The notes under the pieces: model-generated
Databases searched by the model: none
The model's input: only the letters and a program-made list of their open reading frames with translations
Told to the model about the DNA's origin: nothing
DNA from: Anaerohalosphaera lusitana
GTDB lineage: Bacteria; Planctomycetota; Phycisphaerae; Sedimentisphaerales; Anaerohalosphaeraceae
NCBI RefSeq assembly: GCF_002007645.1
Contig: NZ_CP019791.1
Location: 1,488,001-1,552,000 of the forward strand
DNA length: 64,000 nt
Direction: 5' to 3'
Made by a program: the position numbers and the translations under genes
Shown here: positions 31,661 to 40,788 of the stretch, piece by piece
Numbering within the stretch: position 1 is the stretch's first letter
Layout: each line of letters begins with the position of its first letter

Positions 31661-34294
31661 GTGTTTAAGTGCAGATTTTTGTGGGTTTGTGTTGTTGGGC
31701 TTTCTTTTTTTGCGGTTTCTTCGGGACAGGCGGTTACGATTGATGATGCCGATGAGCCGGTAGCGATAGATATGTGGCTGATGAGCGGTCCTTTCGATGT
31801 GCCGATGCCGGTGGATGCGGAAGAGGAGAATATTTTTGATAAGACGTATGGGATTGACGATCAGCTCAAGTTTGATTTTGTGAATGTGGATGAACTGCGG
31901 CCCGGGGCGGGGGATGGGTTTGCGTGGAGTACTGCTGAGCGATCGAGCTGGAAGGTGAGCGGGGCGGATGGATCGGGTAAGCTGGAGCTGGGGGGCGGCG
32001 AGGGTGACGTGCCGCAGGTGTATTATCTGGCGGCGTATGTTAGTGTGGATCGGTGGACGCAGGCGGATCTGACGCTGAAGAGCTGTCATCTGCTGGAGGT
32101 GTTCGTTGACGGTGAGTCGGTCAAAACGAAGACGTCGTCGCAGAAGCCGGGTGATGACGGGGAGGCGAGTGCGGGGGAGCTCAAGGCGGAACTGAAGCTG
32201 GATACGGGAAAGCATCTGGTGGTCGTGAAGTGTCTGCGTGATCCGGAGAATGCGGCTGGGTGGTTTGTAGAGTCAGTGTTGAAGGTTGATGAAAAGACGG
32301 TACCTGCTGAGATGAGTTTCGATCTTGCTCCGGCGGGGCCGATAAGTCTTTCGGAGGCGATGGACGCGGCGAATGTTTCGCATGTGTCGGTGTCGCCGGA
32401 CGGTTCGGTCGCGGCAGTGGTTCAGTGGCAGTATCTGGACGGCGGGGACAGTCATGAGTACTGGCTGGAGCTACGGCGGGTCAGTGACGGAGAGCTGCTG
32501 CGGACTTATCGCGGGCCGATCAGTATCAAGTCGCCGGAGTGGACGCCGGACGGCAGGGCGATAAGTTTTGTCGATCGGGACGGGGGCAAGAGTACGATAT
32601 GGGTGATGGATATTGAGAGCGGGATGATGGAGCCGGTGCTGCGGGGAGTGAAGGATTTTGGCGGGTATTCATGGTCGCCGGACGGGTCGTTCATTATTTA
32701 CAGCGTTACGGAGAAGGAGTCGGCGGATTCTCTGGGTGTGCATCATGTGAGGGATCTGGACAGGCGTGACGGGAGGACTCGGAGCGAGAGTTATCTGTAC
32801 CTGCTGAACGTGGAGGCGGGGACGAAGAGGCGGCTGACGTTTGGTGACCCGGGGACACGGCTGCAGGATATCAGCCCGGACTGTGAGCGGATCATTTACA
32901 GCAGGAGCTGGCGGGATTATAGCGAGAGGCCCTTCTCGAAGAGCGAGTTTGTTGAGCTGGATCTTGAGACGATGGAGGCGAGGGAGCTTTGGGAGAACAA
33001 TTGGTACGCTGGTGCCGAGTATTCGCCGGACGGTAAGAGGCTGCTGGTGGTAGGCGGGCCCGACATGTTTGGCGGAGCGGGTAGGAATACGCCGAGCGAA
33101 ACTATTTCGAATGCGTATGACAGCCAGGCGTTTATCTATGACCTGGAGACGACGAGCATCGATCCGATCACGAAGGATTTCAGGCCGGAGATCAAGAACG
33201 GGGCGTGGAACGATTTTGACGGCAAGATATACTTCGAGACAGCGGATAAGGCGTTTGTTCGGATCTACAGGTATGATCCGGACAGCCGGGAGTTTGAGAT
33301 GGTCGAGACGGACAGGGAGGTTGCGAGTGATTGGGATATGGCGGATAAGGCGGGGGTGGCTGTTTACGAGGCTGCGAGTACGAATGTGCCGGGGGAAGTG
33401 TTTGCGATGGAGCTTGCGAGCGGACAGAAGTGGACCCTTGTTGAGCCTGATGCGGAGTTTTGGGAGCGGATCGAGCTTGCTGAGGTGAAGGACTGGTCGT
33501 TTGAGAACGAAGACGGCGATGAGATCATGGGGCGGGTTTATTATCCGCTGGATTTTGATCCCGCGAGGAAGTATCCGTGTATCGTTTATTATTATAGTGG
33601 GACGAGTCCAACGTCGCGTAACTTCAGTACGAGCTTTCACAGGTATGCGGCGAATGGTTATGTTACGTATGTTTTGCAGCCCAGCGGTGCGGTCGGGTTC
33701 GGGCAGGAGTTTTCGGCCAAGCATGTCAATGACTGGGGTAAGAAGGTTGCTGGCGAGATCATTACGGGCGTGAAGAAGCTCGTTGAGGAGCATGATTTTA
33801 TCGATGCCGAGCGGATCGGCTGTACGGGCGGTTCGTATGGCGGGTTCATGACGATGTATCTGCAGACGCAGACGGACATTTTCAGTGCGGCTGTTTCGCA
33901 TGCGGGTATCAGCTCGATCGCAGGTTACTGGGGAGAGGGCTACAGCGGTTTCGGTTATTGTGCGATCTCGGCGGCGGAGAGTTATCCGTGGAACCGGTGG
34001 GATATTTATGTGAATCAGAGCCCGCTGTTCAACGCGGACAAGATACACACGCCTTTGCTGCTTACGCATGGGACAGCAGATACGAACGTGCCCACTGGAC
34101 AGAGTACTCAGATGTATACTGCGCTGAAGCTGCTGGGTCGGCCCGTTGAGATGCTGGAGTTCAAGGGTGAGGGGCACGGCATTGGTAATTACAAGAGGCG
34201 GGTTGCTGCTGCGAAGGCGAAGCTGGCGTGGTTCGATAAGTATCTCAAGGACCAGCCGCAATGGTGGGACGATATGTATGGGGAGGATGAGTAG
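31661..34294 (+). CDS. Secreted S9-family (prolyl oligopeptidase-type) serine peptidase
   Basis: 877 residues from GTG 31661 with AAAGGA eight bases upstream; the frame is open 31 codons further, but without a signal peptide at its N-terminus. Signal: FKCRFLWVCVVGLSFFAVSS. Residues about 40-210 are an unassigned beta domain. About 230-600 are WD40-like PD40 propeller blades (VSVSPDGSVAAV, PEWTPDGRAISFV, YSWSPDGSFIIY, AEYSPDGKRLLVV). The C-terminal alpha/beta hydrolase has nucleophile Ser725 in GGSYGGF, Asp in HGTADTNVP and His in GEGHGIG. It likely trims exported oligopeptides, for example peptide left after glycan release, but that link is contextual only. Confidence 0.92.
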   Translation: MFKCRFLWVCVVGLSFFAVSSGQAVTIDDADEPVAIDMWLMSGPFDVPMPVDAEEENIFDKTYGIDDQLKFDFVNVDELRPGAGDGFAWSTAERSSWKVSGADGSGKLELGGGEGDVPQVYYLAAYVSVDRWTQADLTLKSCHLLEVFVDGESVKTKTSSQKPGDDGEASAGELKAELKLDTGKHLVVVKCLRDPENAAGWFVESVLKVDEKTVPAEMSFDLAPAGPISLSEAMDAANVSHVSVSPDGSVAAVVQWQYLDGGDSHEYWLELRRVSDGELLRTYRGPISIKSPEWTPDGRAISFVDRDGGKSTIWVMDIESGMMEPVLRGVKDFGGYSWSPDGSFIIYSVTEKESADSLGVHHVRDLDRRDGRTRSESYLYLLNVEAGTKRRLTFGDPGTRLQDISPDCERIIYSRSWRDYSERPFSKSEFVELDLETMEARELWENNWYAGAEYSPDGKRLLVVGGPDMFGGAGRNTPSETISNAYDSQAFIYDLETTSIDPITKDFRPEIKNGAWNDFDGKIYFETADKAFVRIYRYDPDSREFEMVETDREVASDWDMADKAGVAVYEAASTNVPGEVFAMELASGQKWTLVEPDAEFWERIELAEVKDWSFENEDGDEIMGRVYYPLDFDPARKYPCIVYYYSGTSPTSRNFSTSFHRYAANGYVTYVLQPSGAVGFGQEFSAKHVNDWGKKVAGEIITGVKKLVEEHDFIDAERIGCTGGSYGGFMTMYLQTQTDIFSAAVSHAGISSIAGYWGEGYSGFGYCAISAAESYPWNRWDIYVNQSPLFNADKIHTPLLLTHGTADTNVPTGQSTQMYTALKLLGRPVEMLEFKGEGHGIGNYKRRVAAAKAKLAWFDKYLKDQPQWWDDMYGEDE

Positions 34295-34330
34295 CGAGGT
34301 TAAGCTTTTTGTGTACAAGGGATTTCATGA

Positions 34331-34361
34331 CGCCGGCTGATTTGCTTCAGTCGGCGTTTTT
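34331..34361 (+). terminator. Terminator shared by convergent genes
   Basis: CGCCGGCTGA (34331-34340) pairs with TCAGTCGGCG (34347-34356), then TTTTT. The right arm includes the stop codon and last codons of the minus-strand sigma-54 activator gene. Confidence 0.8.
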
Positions 34362-35819
34362 GCAATGGCGCTCGATGTGCTTTTTGACGGTTCGGCGGTC
34401 GAGGGCGGTTCGGCGGGCGACTTCGCCGAGGGTGCCGTATTTATCGTAGAGTGTTGCGCAGTAGCGGGCGAGGAGCTGCTGGGCGTCGGGTTCGTCCGAG
34501 ATGTCGATGGTGGATCTGTTGGGGTTGGCGGTTTGGCAGTGTCGACCGTCGTAATCGCGTTTGATGATAACGCTGCGGACGCACTGTTCGAGTTCGCGGA
34601 CGTTGCCGGGCCAGGCGTAATGCTTGCCCAGGCGCGACTTTATTACATCCATTACCATGGGGGCGAATTCGGTGTTGTCTCCAGCGATGCTTGCGATGGT
34701 TCTGTTGACGAGTTGTTCGAGTTCTGCTGGATCTTCCTTGATTCGCTGGTGGAGGCTCGGGACGGCGATGCAGTCGGAGCAGAGGCGGTAGTAGAAGTCG
34801 TCGCGGAATTTGCCCTCGGAGCGGAGGGAGTCGATGTTCTGGTTGGTGGCGGCAATTACGCGGCCAGAGAAGCGGAGTTTTTCGTGGTTGCCTACGGGGG
34901 AGAATGTGCGTTCCTGCAGGACGCGGAGGAGCTTGATCTGTATCTGGGTGGAGATGTCGCCGATCTCATCGAGGAAGATCGAGCCGTGAGGGCTGCAGAG
35001 GGAAAAGATGCCTTCGTGTGCGGATACCGCGCCGGTGAATGAGCCCTTTGTGTGGCCGAACAGTTCGGATTCGATCAGGCTCTCGGGATATTCGGACAGA
35101 TTGATCGGTATGAAAGTGCGGGTGAAGCTTTCGGCGAAGCAGTTTTTGTTTTCGTCGAAGGGTATGTAGCCGCTTTGTCCGATGGCGGCAGCGGCGGTTC
35201 CTTTTCCGCAGCCGGTGGGTCCGAGCAGGAGGGTGGAGAAATCTTCCATTTTGTCCCAAAGATAGCGTTCGTAGTGCAGGATGTCGTGGGTGAAGATGTT
35301 GTTCCACAGGTTCATGCGGAGTTTTTGCATGGATGGGGATCGGCCGAGGAGGTTCTTGTCGATGAAGAAGAACGCACGGCGGATCTGGTAGAACAGTTCG
35401 AGGTAGCGGCGGGCCCGGTCACGCGCGAGGCCGGCGGTGCGGAGACCGGCGAGGAGTTCGGGTGCGAATGGGACATCGATGCTTTTGTCGGGGCTGGCGA
35501 GCTGCTGATCGATTATGGCGTCTAGTTCATATGCATACTTGTGGAACGCGTCGAAGAGCAGGGCGTGTTCGATGATGGTGCGGTCGGGGTGGGCGAAGTC
35601 CTTTATCTTTATGGGGGCTGTCTCTTCAAGAGTCCTGAGACGGGTGCTGACTTCTTTTACGGCCTGGGGCATGATGCTGGGCCATGATGCGCCGTCGTTT
35701 CGGCCGGATATGCGTCGGTCTATCTCGACCCGCTCGGGGCTGAAGGGGTTGGTGAAGGTCGCCCGGGAGACGAGCTCGAAGAAGTTGCGGTCGCTTTGTG
35801 TTAATTTTAGCTGATCCAT
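34347..35819 (-). CDS. Sigma-54-dependent transcriptional activator (bEBP)
   Basis: 490 residues from ATG 35819 (MDQLKLTQSD); an upstream in-frame ATG at 35915 would add 32 atypical residues. Neither start has a clear RBS. Residues 1-180 are a helical regulatory region without a recognised receiver, GAF or PAS domain. About 185-430 is the AAA+ sigma-54 interaction domain: Walker A GPTGCGKG, the polymerase-contacting loop as GSFTGA (Ala to Ser against GAFTGA), Walker B GSIFLDEIGD, FRDDFYYRLC and WPGNVRELEQ. The C-terminal helix-turn-helix (LGEVARRTALDRRTVKKHIE) is Fis-like. It is transcribed away from a perfect sigma-54 promoter at 35940, so it almost certainly controls the lipid-related operon to the right. 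Confidence 0.93.
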   Translation of the reverse strand: MDQLKLTQSDRNFFELVSRATFTNPFSPERVEIDRRISGRNDGASWPSIMPQAVKEVSTRLRTLEETAPIKIKDFAHPDRTIIEHALLFDAFHKYAYELDAIIDQQLASPDKSIDVPFAPELLAGLRTAGLARDRARRYLELFYQIRRAFFFIDKNLLGRSPSMQKLRMNLWNNIFTHDILHYERYLWDKMEDFSTLLLGPTGCGKGTAAAAIGQSGYIPFDENKNCFAESFTRTFIPINLSEYPESLIESELFGHTKGSFTGAVSAHEGIFSLCSPHGSIFLDEIGDISTQIQIKLLRVLQERTFSPVGNHEKLRFSGRVIAATNQNIDSLRSEGKFRDDFYYRLCSDCIAVPSLHQRIKEDPAELEQLVNRTIASIAGDNTEFAPMVMDVIKSRLGKHYAWPGNVRELEQCVRSVIIKRDYDGRHCQTANPNRSTIDISDEPDAQQLLARYCATLYDKYGTLGEVARRTALDRRTVKKHIERHCKNAD

Positions 35820-35898
35820 GCATGCAATGTATAGGGTGTGCACATTATTTGCCAGTGAATAATTGGCGGCTGGTGTGGTTTTATGCTCATGTCGCCAT

Positions 35899-35922
35899 AA
35901 GTGTTTAGCTGTCAAGTGTTTA
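35899..35922 (+). promoter_or_regulatory. Direct repeat, candidate activator binding site
   Basis: AAGTGTTTA at 35899-35907 and again at 35914-35922, a 15-bp period, directly upstream of the sigma-54 promoter. TGTGCACA at 35837-35844 is another small palindrome. Activator sites usually lie 80-150 bp upstream, so the repeat is closer than typical. Confidence 0.3.
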
Positions 35923-35939
35923 TGTTAAATGTAAAATGC

Positions 35940-35955
35940 TGGCACGGGGATTGCT
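35940..35955 (+). promoter_or_regulatory. Sigma-54 (RpoN) promoter
   Basis: TGGCACGGGGATTGCT matches the -24/-12 consensus TGGCACG-N4-TTGCW in every position. The predicted start of transcription is near 35966. It reads toward the small membrane protein at 36110, and the adjacent divergent gene is a sigma-54 activator. Confidence 0.9.
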
Positions 35956-36020
35956 TTTTAGTTAAACGGATTATTTGATGATTCTTGAAAAGTGAAAACA
36001 GTACACATCTCCGTTTGGCG

Positions 36021-36045
36021 GCGGCTCCGGGCGGTTCGGAGTCGC
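36021..36045 (+). other. Leader hairpin in the sigma-54 operon
   Basis: GCGGCTCCG (36021-36029) pairs with CGGAGTCGC (36037-36045, one G-T), with a seven-base loop. No T-run follows, so it is more likely an RNA-stability or ribosome-shielding element than a terminator. Confidence 0.45.
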
Positions 36046-36109
36046 TGTCATCTTGTCTTTGGTTCAATGGTGTGCACGAATTTGCGAAATTATAGAAGGA
36101 GAAAGCAAA

Positions 36110-36217
36110 ATGTTGAATGCAGAGGTCTTGATAGCGGCTGTTGCGATCTGGGTTGTTGGGATCGTTTGGGGTTGTTCGTGCGGCGATAATGCCGCCAGCG
36201 GGAATAGTGAGAGCTAA
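36110..36217 (+). CDS. Small membrane protein (35 aa), first gene of the sigma-54 operon
   Basis: ATG 36110, RBS AGAAGGAGA eight bases upstream, the best in the region. The peptide is one membrane helix (EVLIAAVAIWVVGIVWGCSC) followed by a short polar tail with two Cys (GDNAASGNSES). The stop TAA at 36215-36217 lies 23 bp before the hydrolase gene. The strong RBS, position right after a sigma-54 promoter and helix make it a credible small membrane protein, perhaps a partner or regulator of the enzymes encoded next. It could have escaped annotation because of its size. Confidence 0.65.
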   Translation: MLNAEVLIAAVAIWVVGIVWGCSCGDNAASGNSES

Positions 36218-36240
36218 TTTGGAGACAGGGTCAAACAATA

Positions 36241-37293
36241 ATGGCTGGTAAAGCTATAAAAATAAGGTTGAAATACGCGATATGGCTGATAGGGGCAGTT
36301 GTTTTTTGCTGTTTTGTGTTTGGTATGGTTAAATATGCCAAGGGACATGCAATGGATGAGAAAAGACATACAATTCAGTCGCAGCTTCAGCCCCTGTCGC
36401 AGGCGAACGGTGAGTATCCGCAGGCCGTGAAGGAATATTTCGATCATTACGGCCTCGGTGCGGGGGAAGGGCGAGGCCAGGTCGAGCATCTGTTCGGGAC
36501 GTTCGAGTCGCAGGGCTATACGTTGGCTGGGCACATATACCGGCCCGAATCTTACAAGGCGACGGTGGTGCTGATGCATGGTTATCTGAATCATTGCGGG
36601 CAGTTGCGTTATATAATTGAATATCTGCTGGATCACGGGTTTGCGGTTGCTGCGTATGATAAGCCGGGGCACGGGCTGTCGAGCGGTGAGCGGGCGGCGG
36701 TTGAGAGTTTTGACGTTTACCGAAAGGCACTGAGGGATTTCAGGGATGAAGCAGCGAAATATCTTGACGGTCCCTATCATGTGGTGGCGTTCAGTAACGG
36801 CGCGTGTCCGGTCATTCAGGATGTGCTGGGGGATGAAGGCGGCAGCTTTGAAAGGGTCGTGCTTGCGGCTCCGCTGGTCCGGCCTGTCGCGTGGAAACAG
36901 ACGAAATTCACATATCCGCTTTACAGCAGGTTCGTGACCAGCGTCAAACGGCTGCCGCGGTGCAATACGAACAATAAAGAGTTTATCAGGTTCAACCGCA
37001 ACGAGGACTTTCTGCATGCCAGGGCTGTTCCGCTGGTCTGGGTTAAGGCTCTGTTCGACTGGAACGACTGGGTCGAGCGTGCAAAGCCAAGCGACAAGGA
37101 GGTGCTGATCGTGCAGGGTGACAGAGACGGAACGGTGGACTGGGTGCACAATATTGCATTTCTGGAATCGAAGCTGCCGAATGCGCGTGTGGAGTTGGTC
37201 GAAGGGGCAAAGCATGAACTTTTTAATGAGTCGCTTGGGCTTCGTGAGCAGGTTTTTGGTACGGTGGTCGATTACCTGGATGGAAAAGGTTGA
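36241..37293 (+). CDS. Membrane-anchored alpha/beta hydrolase (monoacylglycerol-lipase-like)
   Basis: 350 residues. The N-terminal anchor is IWLIGAVVFCCFVFGMV at residues about 14-30. A serine-aminopeptidase S33/Hydrolase_4 fold starts at about 80: VVLMHGYLNHCGQ (oxyanion HG), AYDKPGHGLSSGERA, nucleophile Ser185 in AFSNGA (Gly before Phe replaced by Ala), VLIVQGDRDGTVDW with the acid, and KHELFNE with the His. This resembles monoacylglycerol lipase and lysophospholipase types acting on lipid esters. It sits second in the sigma-54 operon, 64 bp before the acyltransferase fusion, which suits release of fatty acid or lysolipid for re-acylation. The exact substrate is unknown. Confidence 0.85.
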   Translation: MAGKAIKIRLKYAIWLIGAVVFCCFVFGMVKYAKGHAMDEKRHTIQSQLQPLSQANGEYPQAVKEYFDHYGLGAGEGRGQVEHLFGTFESQGYTLAGHIYRPESYKATVVLMHGYLNHCGQLRYIIEYLLDHGFAVAAYDKPGHGLSSGERAAVESFDVYRKALRDFRDEAAKYLDGPYHVVAFSNGACPVIQDVLGDEGGSFERVVLAAPLVRPVAWKQTKFTYPLYSRFVTSVKRLPRCNTNNKEFIRFNRNEDFLHARAVPLVWVKALFDWNDWVERAKPSDKEVLIVQGDRDGTVDWVHNIAFLESKLPNARVELVEGAKHELFNESLGLREQVFGTVVDYLDGKG

Positions 37294-37357
37294 ATTCTGT
37301 AGCTTTGCGGGTATTCTTAATTTAGTTAAATATGTCGGAATTGGTGAGAGGTGAGGG

Positions 37358-40300
37358 ATGTCCTCTGAAGAGCAAAAACTGGGAAGATCTTTTGTATGGC
37401 ACAATGTGACGCAGTTTCTCGGTGCCATGAATGATAATATTTATAAGTTTCTGATCATTCCGTTTCTGGTTCCTGAAAGTCAGGCTGATCATGCGACGCG
37501 AATAGGGGCGATCGCAGGTGCTGTGTTTGTTGTGCCGTTTTTGCTGTTCACGGCTTTTGCGGGCAGGCTGGCGGATCGTCTGAGCAAGACAAGCATTATT
37601 CGGTGCGTGAAGGTGGCGGAGCTTGTGATCATGTGTGCCGCAATGGCTGCGTTCTGGTTCGGCAGTGTGTGGGGTTTGTACCTGCTTTTGTTTGCGATGT
37701 CGACGCAGAGTGCGTTTTTCGGTCCGGCCAAGTACGGCATCATCCCTGAGCTGGTGGGCAGGGAGAAGCTTTCGCGTGCTAACAGCTTTATCGAGGCAAT
37801 GACGTATCTTGCGATAATTGCGGGGGCGTTTATGGCGCCGACGGTTCTGCGGCTGACGGGTCGCAACTATGTTTTGGCAGCGGCAGCGTGCGTGATGGTA
37901 GCTGCGGTTGGGATAGGGACGAGCTTGGGGATCAAACGTATGCCGTCTGCCGGCGGGGGAAGCAAGGCTTCGGTTTTCTTTTGGAACGATATAATAAAAA
38001 CTCTCAAAAGCATCAAGGGCGATACCTCGCTTCTGTTTGCGGTTTTCGGGGCGGCATATTTTCTTTTTTTCGGCGCTTACATATATGTGAATCTGATCCC
38101 TTATGGTATGGAAGTTCTTGGGCTGGATAAGATCGCAAGCGGGTATTTGTTCTTCATTGCGGCATTGGGTATCGGTGTGGGGTCCCTGCTTTCTTCGAAG
38201 CTTAGCGGCAGGCACGTGGAGTTGGGTGTTGTGCCGATAGGAGCTTTGGGGCTGGGTGTTTCAGCGATAGTTCTGGGTCTGATCACCGACAGCAGGATTG
38301 CGGCATATGTCTGGATATTCGTCATGGGTGCGAGCGGCGGGCTGTTCATTATACCGCTGCACGCTTTCATACAGCTCAGGAGTCCCGAGAAGAACAGGGG
38401 CGAGGTGCTGGCGGCTTCAGGGTTCATCGGCTGGCTGGGTGTGCTGCTCGCATCGGGAGCCATCGGGCTTGTGCAGTTGGTAAATTTTGGTCCGGCAGGA
38501 TCGTTCGTTGTGCTGGCTGTGATGACGCTGCTGCTGACGGGATTGTTTATTTACAAGATGCCTGATCTGCTGGTGCGGTTTGTTGCAGTTATGCTGACGA
38601 AATGCTGTTACCGGGTGAACACGCCGGGGATCGAAAAGGTTCCGTTTGACGGCGGGGCGTTGCTGGTGTGCAATCACGTTTCTTATGTGGATGCGTTGCT
38701 GATCGGCGTTACACAGCAGCGGCGAATTCGTTTTGTGATGGATCGTGATATCTATAACTTGTGGTGGGTCAACTGGTTTTTCCGGCTGATGAAGGTGATA
38801 CCTATCTCGCCTAAGGATTCGCCTAAGAGGATCGTGAGGTCGTTGCATGAGGCTCGTGCGGCGATGGATCAGGGGGATCTGGTCTGCATATTTGCCGAGG
38901 GAGCCATCACGCGTAACGGTTTTGTGCAGAAGTTCAGGCCGGGTATCGAGAAGATCGTCAAGGGGACGGACTGTCCGATCATTCCGATGTATATCGGCGG
39001 TGCTTGGGGAAGCATATTCAGTTACTATCACGGGAGGGTGATGTCGACGCTGCCGAGGAAGTTCCCGTATACGGTTACTATTGTGTTCGGCGACCCGATG
39101 CCTTCGGATTCGAAAGCGTTTGATGTGCGTCAGCGTGTGGTCGATCTTTCATGCGAGTATTTTGCGGATGTCAAGAGAAAACGTCAGTCGATGGGATATA
39201 AGTTCGTGCAGACAGCGAGGCGCAAGTGGTTCAGGCATTGCATGACGGATACGACGACGGGTCAGAGGCTGACGTTTGGTAAGGCTCTAGTGTCGGCTGT
39301 TGTGCTGGGTCGGAAGATCGAGAAGGTGACGCAGGGGCAGAAGCATGTCGGAATAATGCTGCCTCCTTCGGCGGGCGGTGCGCTTGCGAATATAGCCTGT
39401 ACGATGCGGGGTAAGATACCGGTCAATCTGAATTATGTGACTTCCGGCAAGAATCGAGATCACTGTGTCGAAGTTTGTGATGTCAAAAAAATTATCACGT
39501 CGCACAAATTCATTCGCAAGCTCGATACAGTCGAAGAGTCGGACAATATGGTTTTCATCGAGGATATGGTCAAAGATGTCGGGTGGTTCGATAAGTTTGC
39601 GGGATTTGTCAAAGCGGTGCTGATGCCGAAAAAGGTTCTGGGCTGTTCGGAGGGGTTTGATCCGGACAGCACGGCCACGGTGATATTTTCTTCGGGCAGT
39701 TCTGGTATGCCCAAGGGTGTGCTGTTAAGTCATCATAATATTCTTTCCAATATCGAACAGACCAAGATGCTGGTCAAGGTTCGGCCGGGTGATAACGCCT
39801 GCTGTGTTCTGCCGATTTTCCATGCATTCGGTTACACTTGCGGGCTGTGGCTGCCGTTGATCAGCGGTGTGCCGGTGGTGTTCATTGCGAATCCACTGGA
39901 TGCTTCGACGGTCGGTAAGGCTGTAGAGGAAGATAAGAGCACGCTGCTGTTCGCGCCGCCGACGTTCCTGATGCGTTATATGCGTCGGGTGGAGCCTGAG
40001 CAGTTCGCTACTTTGCGTTTTGTTGCTCCTGGTGCTGAGAAGCTGAAGATGAAGATGGCGAGGTCATTCGAGAAGAAGTTCGGAATCAAGCTGCATGAGG
40101 GGTATGGTGCGACTGAGGCCTCGCCGGTGATATCGCTGAACGTCGATGATGTTGATCGGGGCGGCGTTGAGCAGGTTGGACATAAGGATGGCACGGTCGG
40201 TCAGCCTCTGCCTGGGGTGTCGGTGAGGATAAAGCATATCGAGACAGGTGAGCAGTTGAGTGCGGGTGAGCAGGGCCTTATAACGGTCAAGGGGCCGAAT

Positions 40301-40768
40301 GTGATGCAGGGCTATAAGGATGAGCCGGAGAAAACGCGGGATGTTCTGCAGGACGGCTGGTATAATACGGGTGATATTGGTGTGCTGGACGAAGACGGAT
40401 TCTTGACGATAAAGGATAGGCTGGCGAGGTTCAGCAAGATAGGCGGCGAGATGGTTCCGCATATGGGTGTCGAGGAAGTGCTGATGCATGGGCTGGACGC
40501 TCATGAGCAGGTAGTTGCAGTGACAGGGATACCGAATGAGAAGAAGGGCGAGGAACTGGTCGTTCTTTACCTGTCGGACAAGACGGATGCAGATCAGCTT
40601 AACGAGATTATATCGAAGAGTGATGTGCCGAATATGTGGAAACCACGGGCGGACAATTATGTGCCGATCGACGAGATGCCGATACTTGGTTCGGGCAAGC
40701 TGGATATCGTGAGGGTGAAGGAGCTTGCCAGGGAAGCCAAGAAGGATTCGTCATCAGTGGGTGTTTGA
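37358..40768 (+). CDS. aas: Aas-type fusion: MFS lysophospholipid transporter, acyltransferase and acyl-ACP synthetase
   Basis: 1,136 residues, start ATG 37358 (GAGAGGTGAGGG upstream). Three parts in one chain. About 1-420: a major-facilitator transporter of the LplT type (TQFLGAMNDNIYKFLIIPFL, FGPAKYGIIPEL). About 425-620: a PlsC acyltransferase with NHVSYVDALL (H-x4-D) and IFAEGAITRNG. About 650-1130: an AMP-forming acyl synthetase with SSGSSGMPKGVLLSH, GYGATEASPVIS and GWYNTGDIGVLDEDGF. In E. coli, LplT and Aas are two proteins that re-import and re-acylate lysophospholipids; the full fusion is known from many bacteria. With a lipase on each side, the operon suggests membrane lipid turnover or scavenging. 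Confidence 0.93.
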   Translation: MSSEEQKLGRSFVWHNVTQFLGAMNDNIYKFLIIPFLVPESQADHATRIGAIAGAVFVVPFLLFTAFAGRLADRLSKTSIIRCVKVAELVIMCAAMAAFWFGSVWGLYLLLFAMSTQSAFFGPAKYGIIPELVGREKLSRANSFIEAMTYLAIIAGAFMAPTVLRLTGRNYVLAAAACVMVAAVGIGTSLGIKRMPSAGGGSKASVFFWNDIIKTLKSIKGDTSLLFAVFGAAYFLFFGAYIYVNLIPYGMEVLGLDKIASGYLFFIAALGIGVGSLLSSKLSGRHVELGVVPIGALGLGVSAIVLGLITDSRIAAYVWIFVMGASGGLFIIPLHAFIQLRSPEKNRGEVLAASGFIGWLGVLLASGAIGLVQLVNFGPAGSFVVLAVMTLLLTGLFIYKMPDLLVRFVAVMLTKCCYRVNTPGIEKVPFDGGALLVCNHVSYVDALLIGVTQQRRIRFVMDRDIYNLWWVNWFFRLMKVIPISPKDSPKRIVRSLHEARAAMDQGDLVCIFAEGAITRNGFVQKFRPGIEKIVKGTDCPIIPMYIGGAWGSIFSYYHGRVMSTLPRKFPYTVTIVFGDPMPSDSKAFDVRQRVVDLSCEYFADVKRKRQSMGYKFVQTARRKWFRHCMTDTTTGQRLTFGKALVSAVVLGRKIEKVTQGQKHVGIMLPPSAGGALANIACTMRGKIPVNLNYVTSGKNRDHCVEVCDVKKIITSHKFIRKLDTVEESDNMVFIEDMVKDVGWFDKFAGFVKAVLMPKKVLGCSEGFDPDSTATVIFSSGSSGMPKGVLLSHHNILSNIEQTKMLVKVRPGDNACCVLPIFHAFGYTCGLWLPLISGVPVVFIANPLDASTVGKAVEEDKSTLLFAPPTFLMRYMRRVEPEQFATLRFVAPGAEKLKMKMARSFEKKFGIKLHEGYGATEASPVISLNVDDVDRGGVEQVGHKDGTVGQPLPGVSVRIKHIETGEQLSAGEQGLITVKGPNVMQGYKDEPEKTRDVLQDGWYNTGDIGVLDEDGFLTIKDRLARFSKIGGEMVPHMGVEEVLMHGLDAHEQVVAVTGIPNEKKGEELVVLYLSDKTDADQLNEIISKSDVPNMWKPRADNYVPIDEMPILGSGKLDIVRVKELAREAKKDSSSVGV

Positions 40769-40788
40769 TTTACGAGGGTTTTGAGCTT

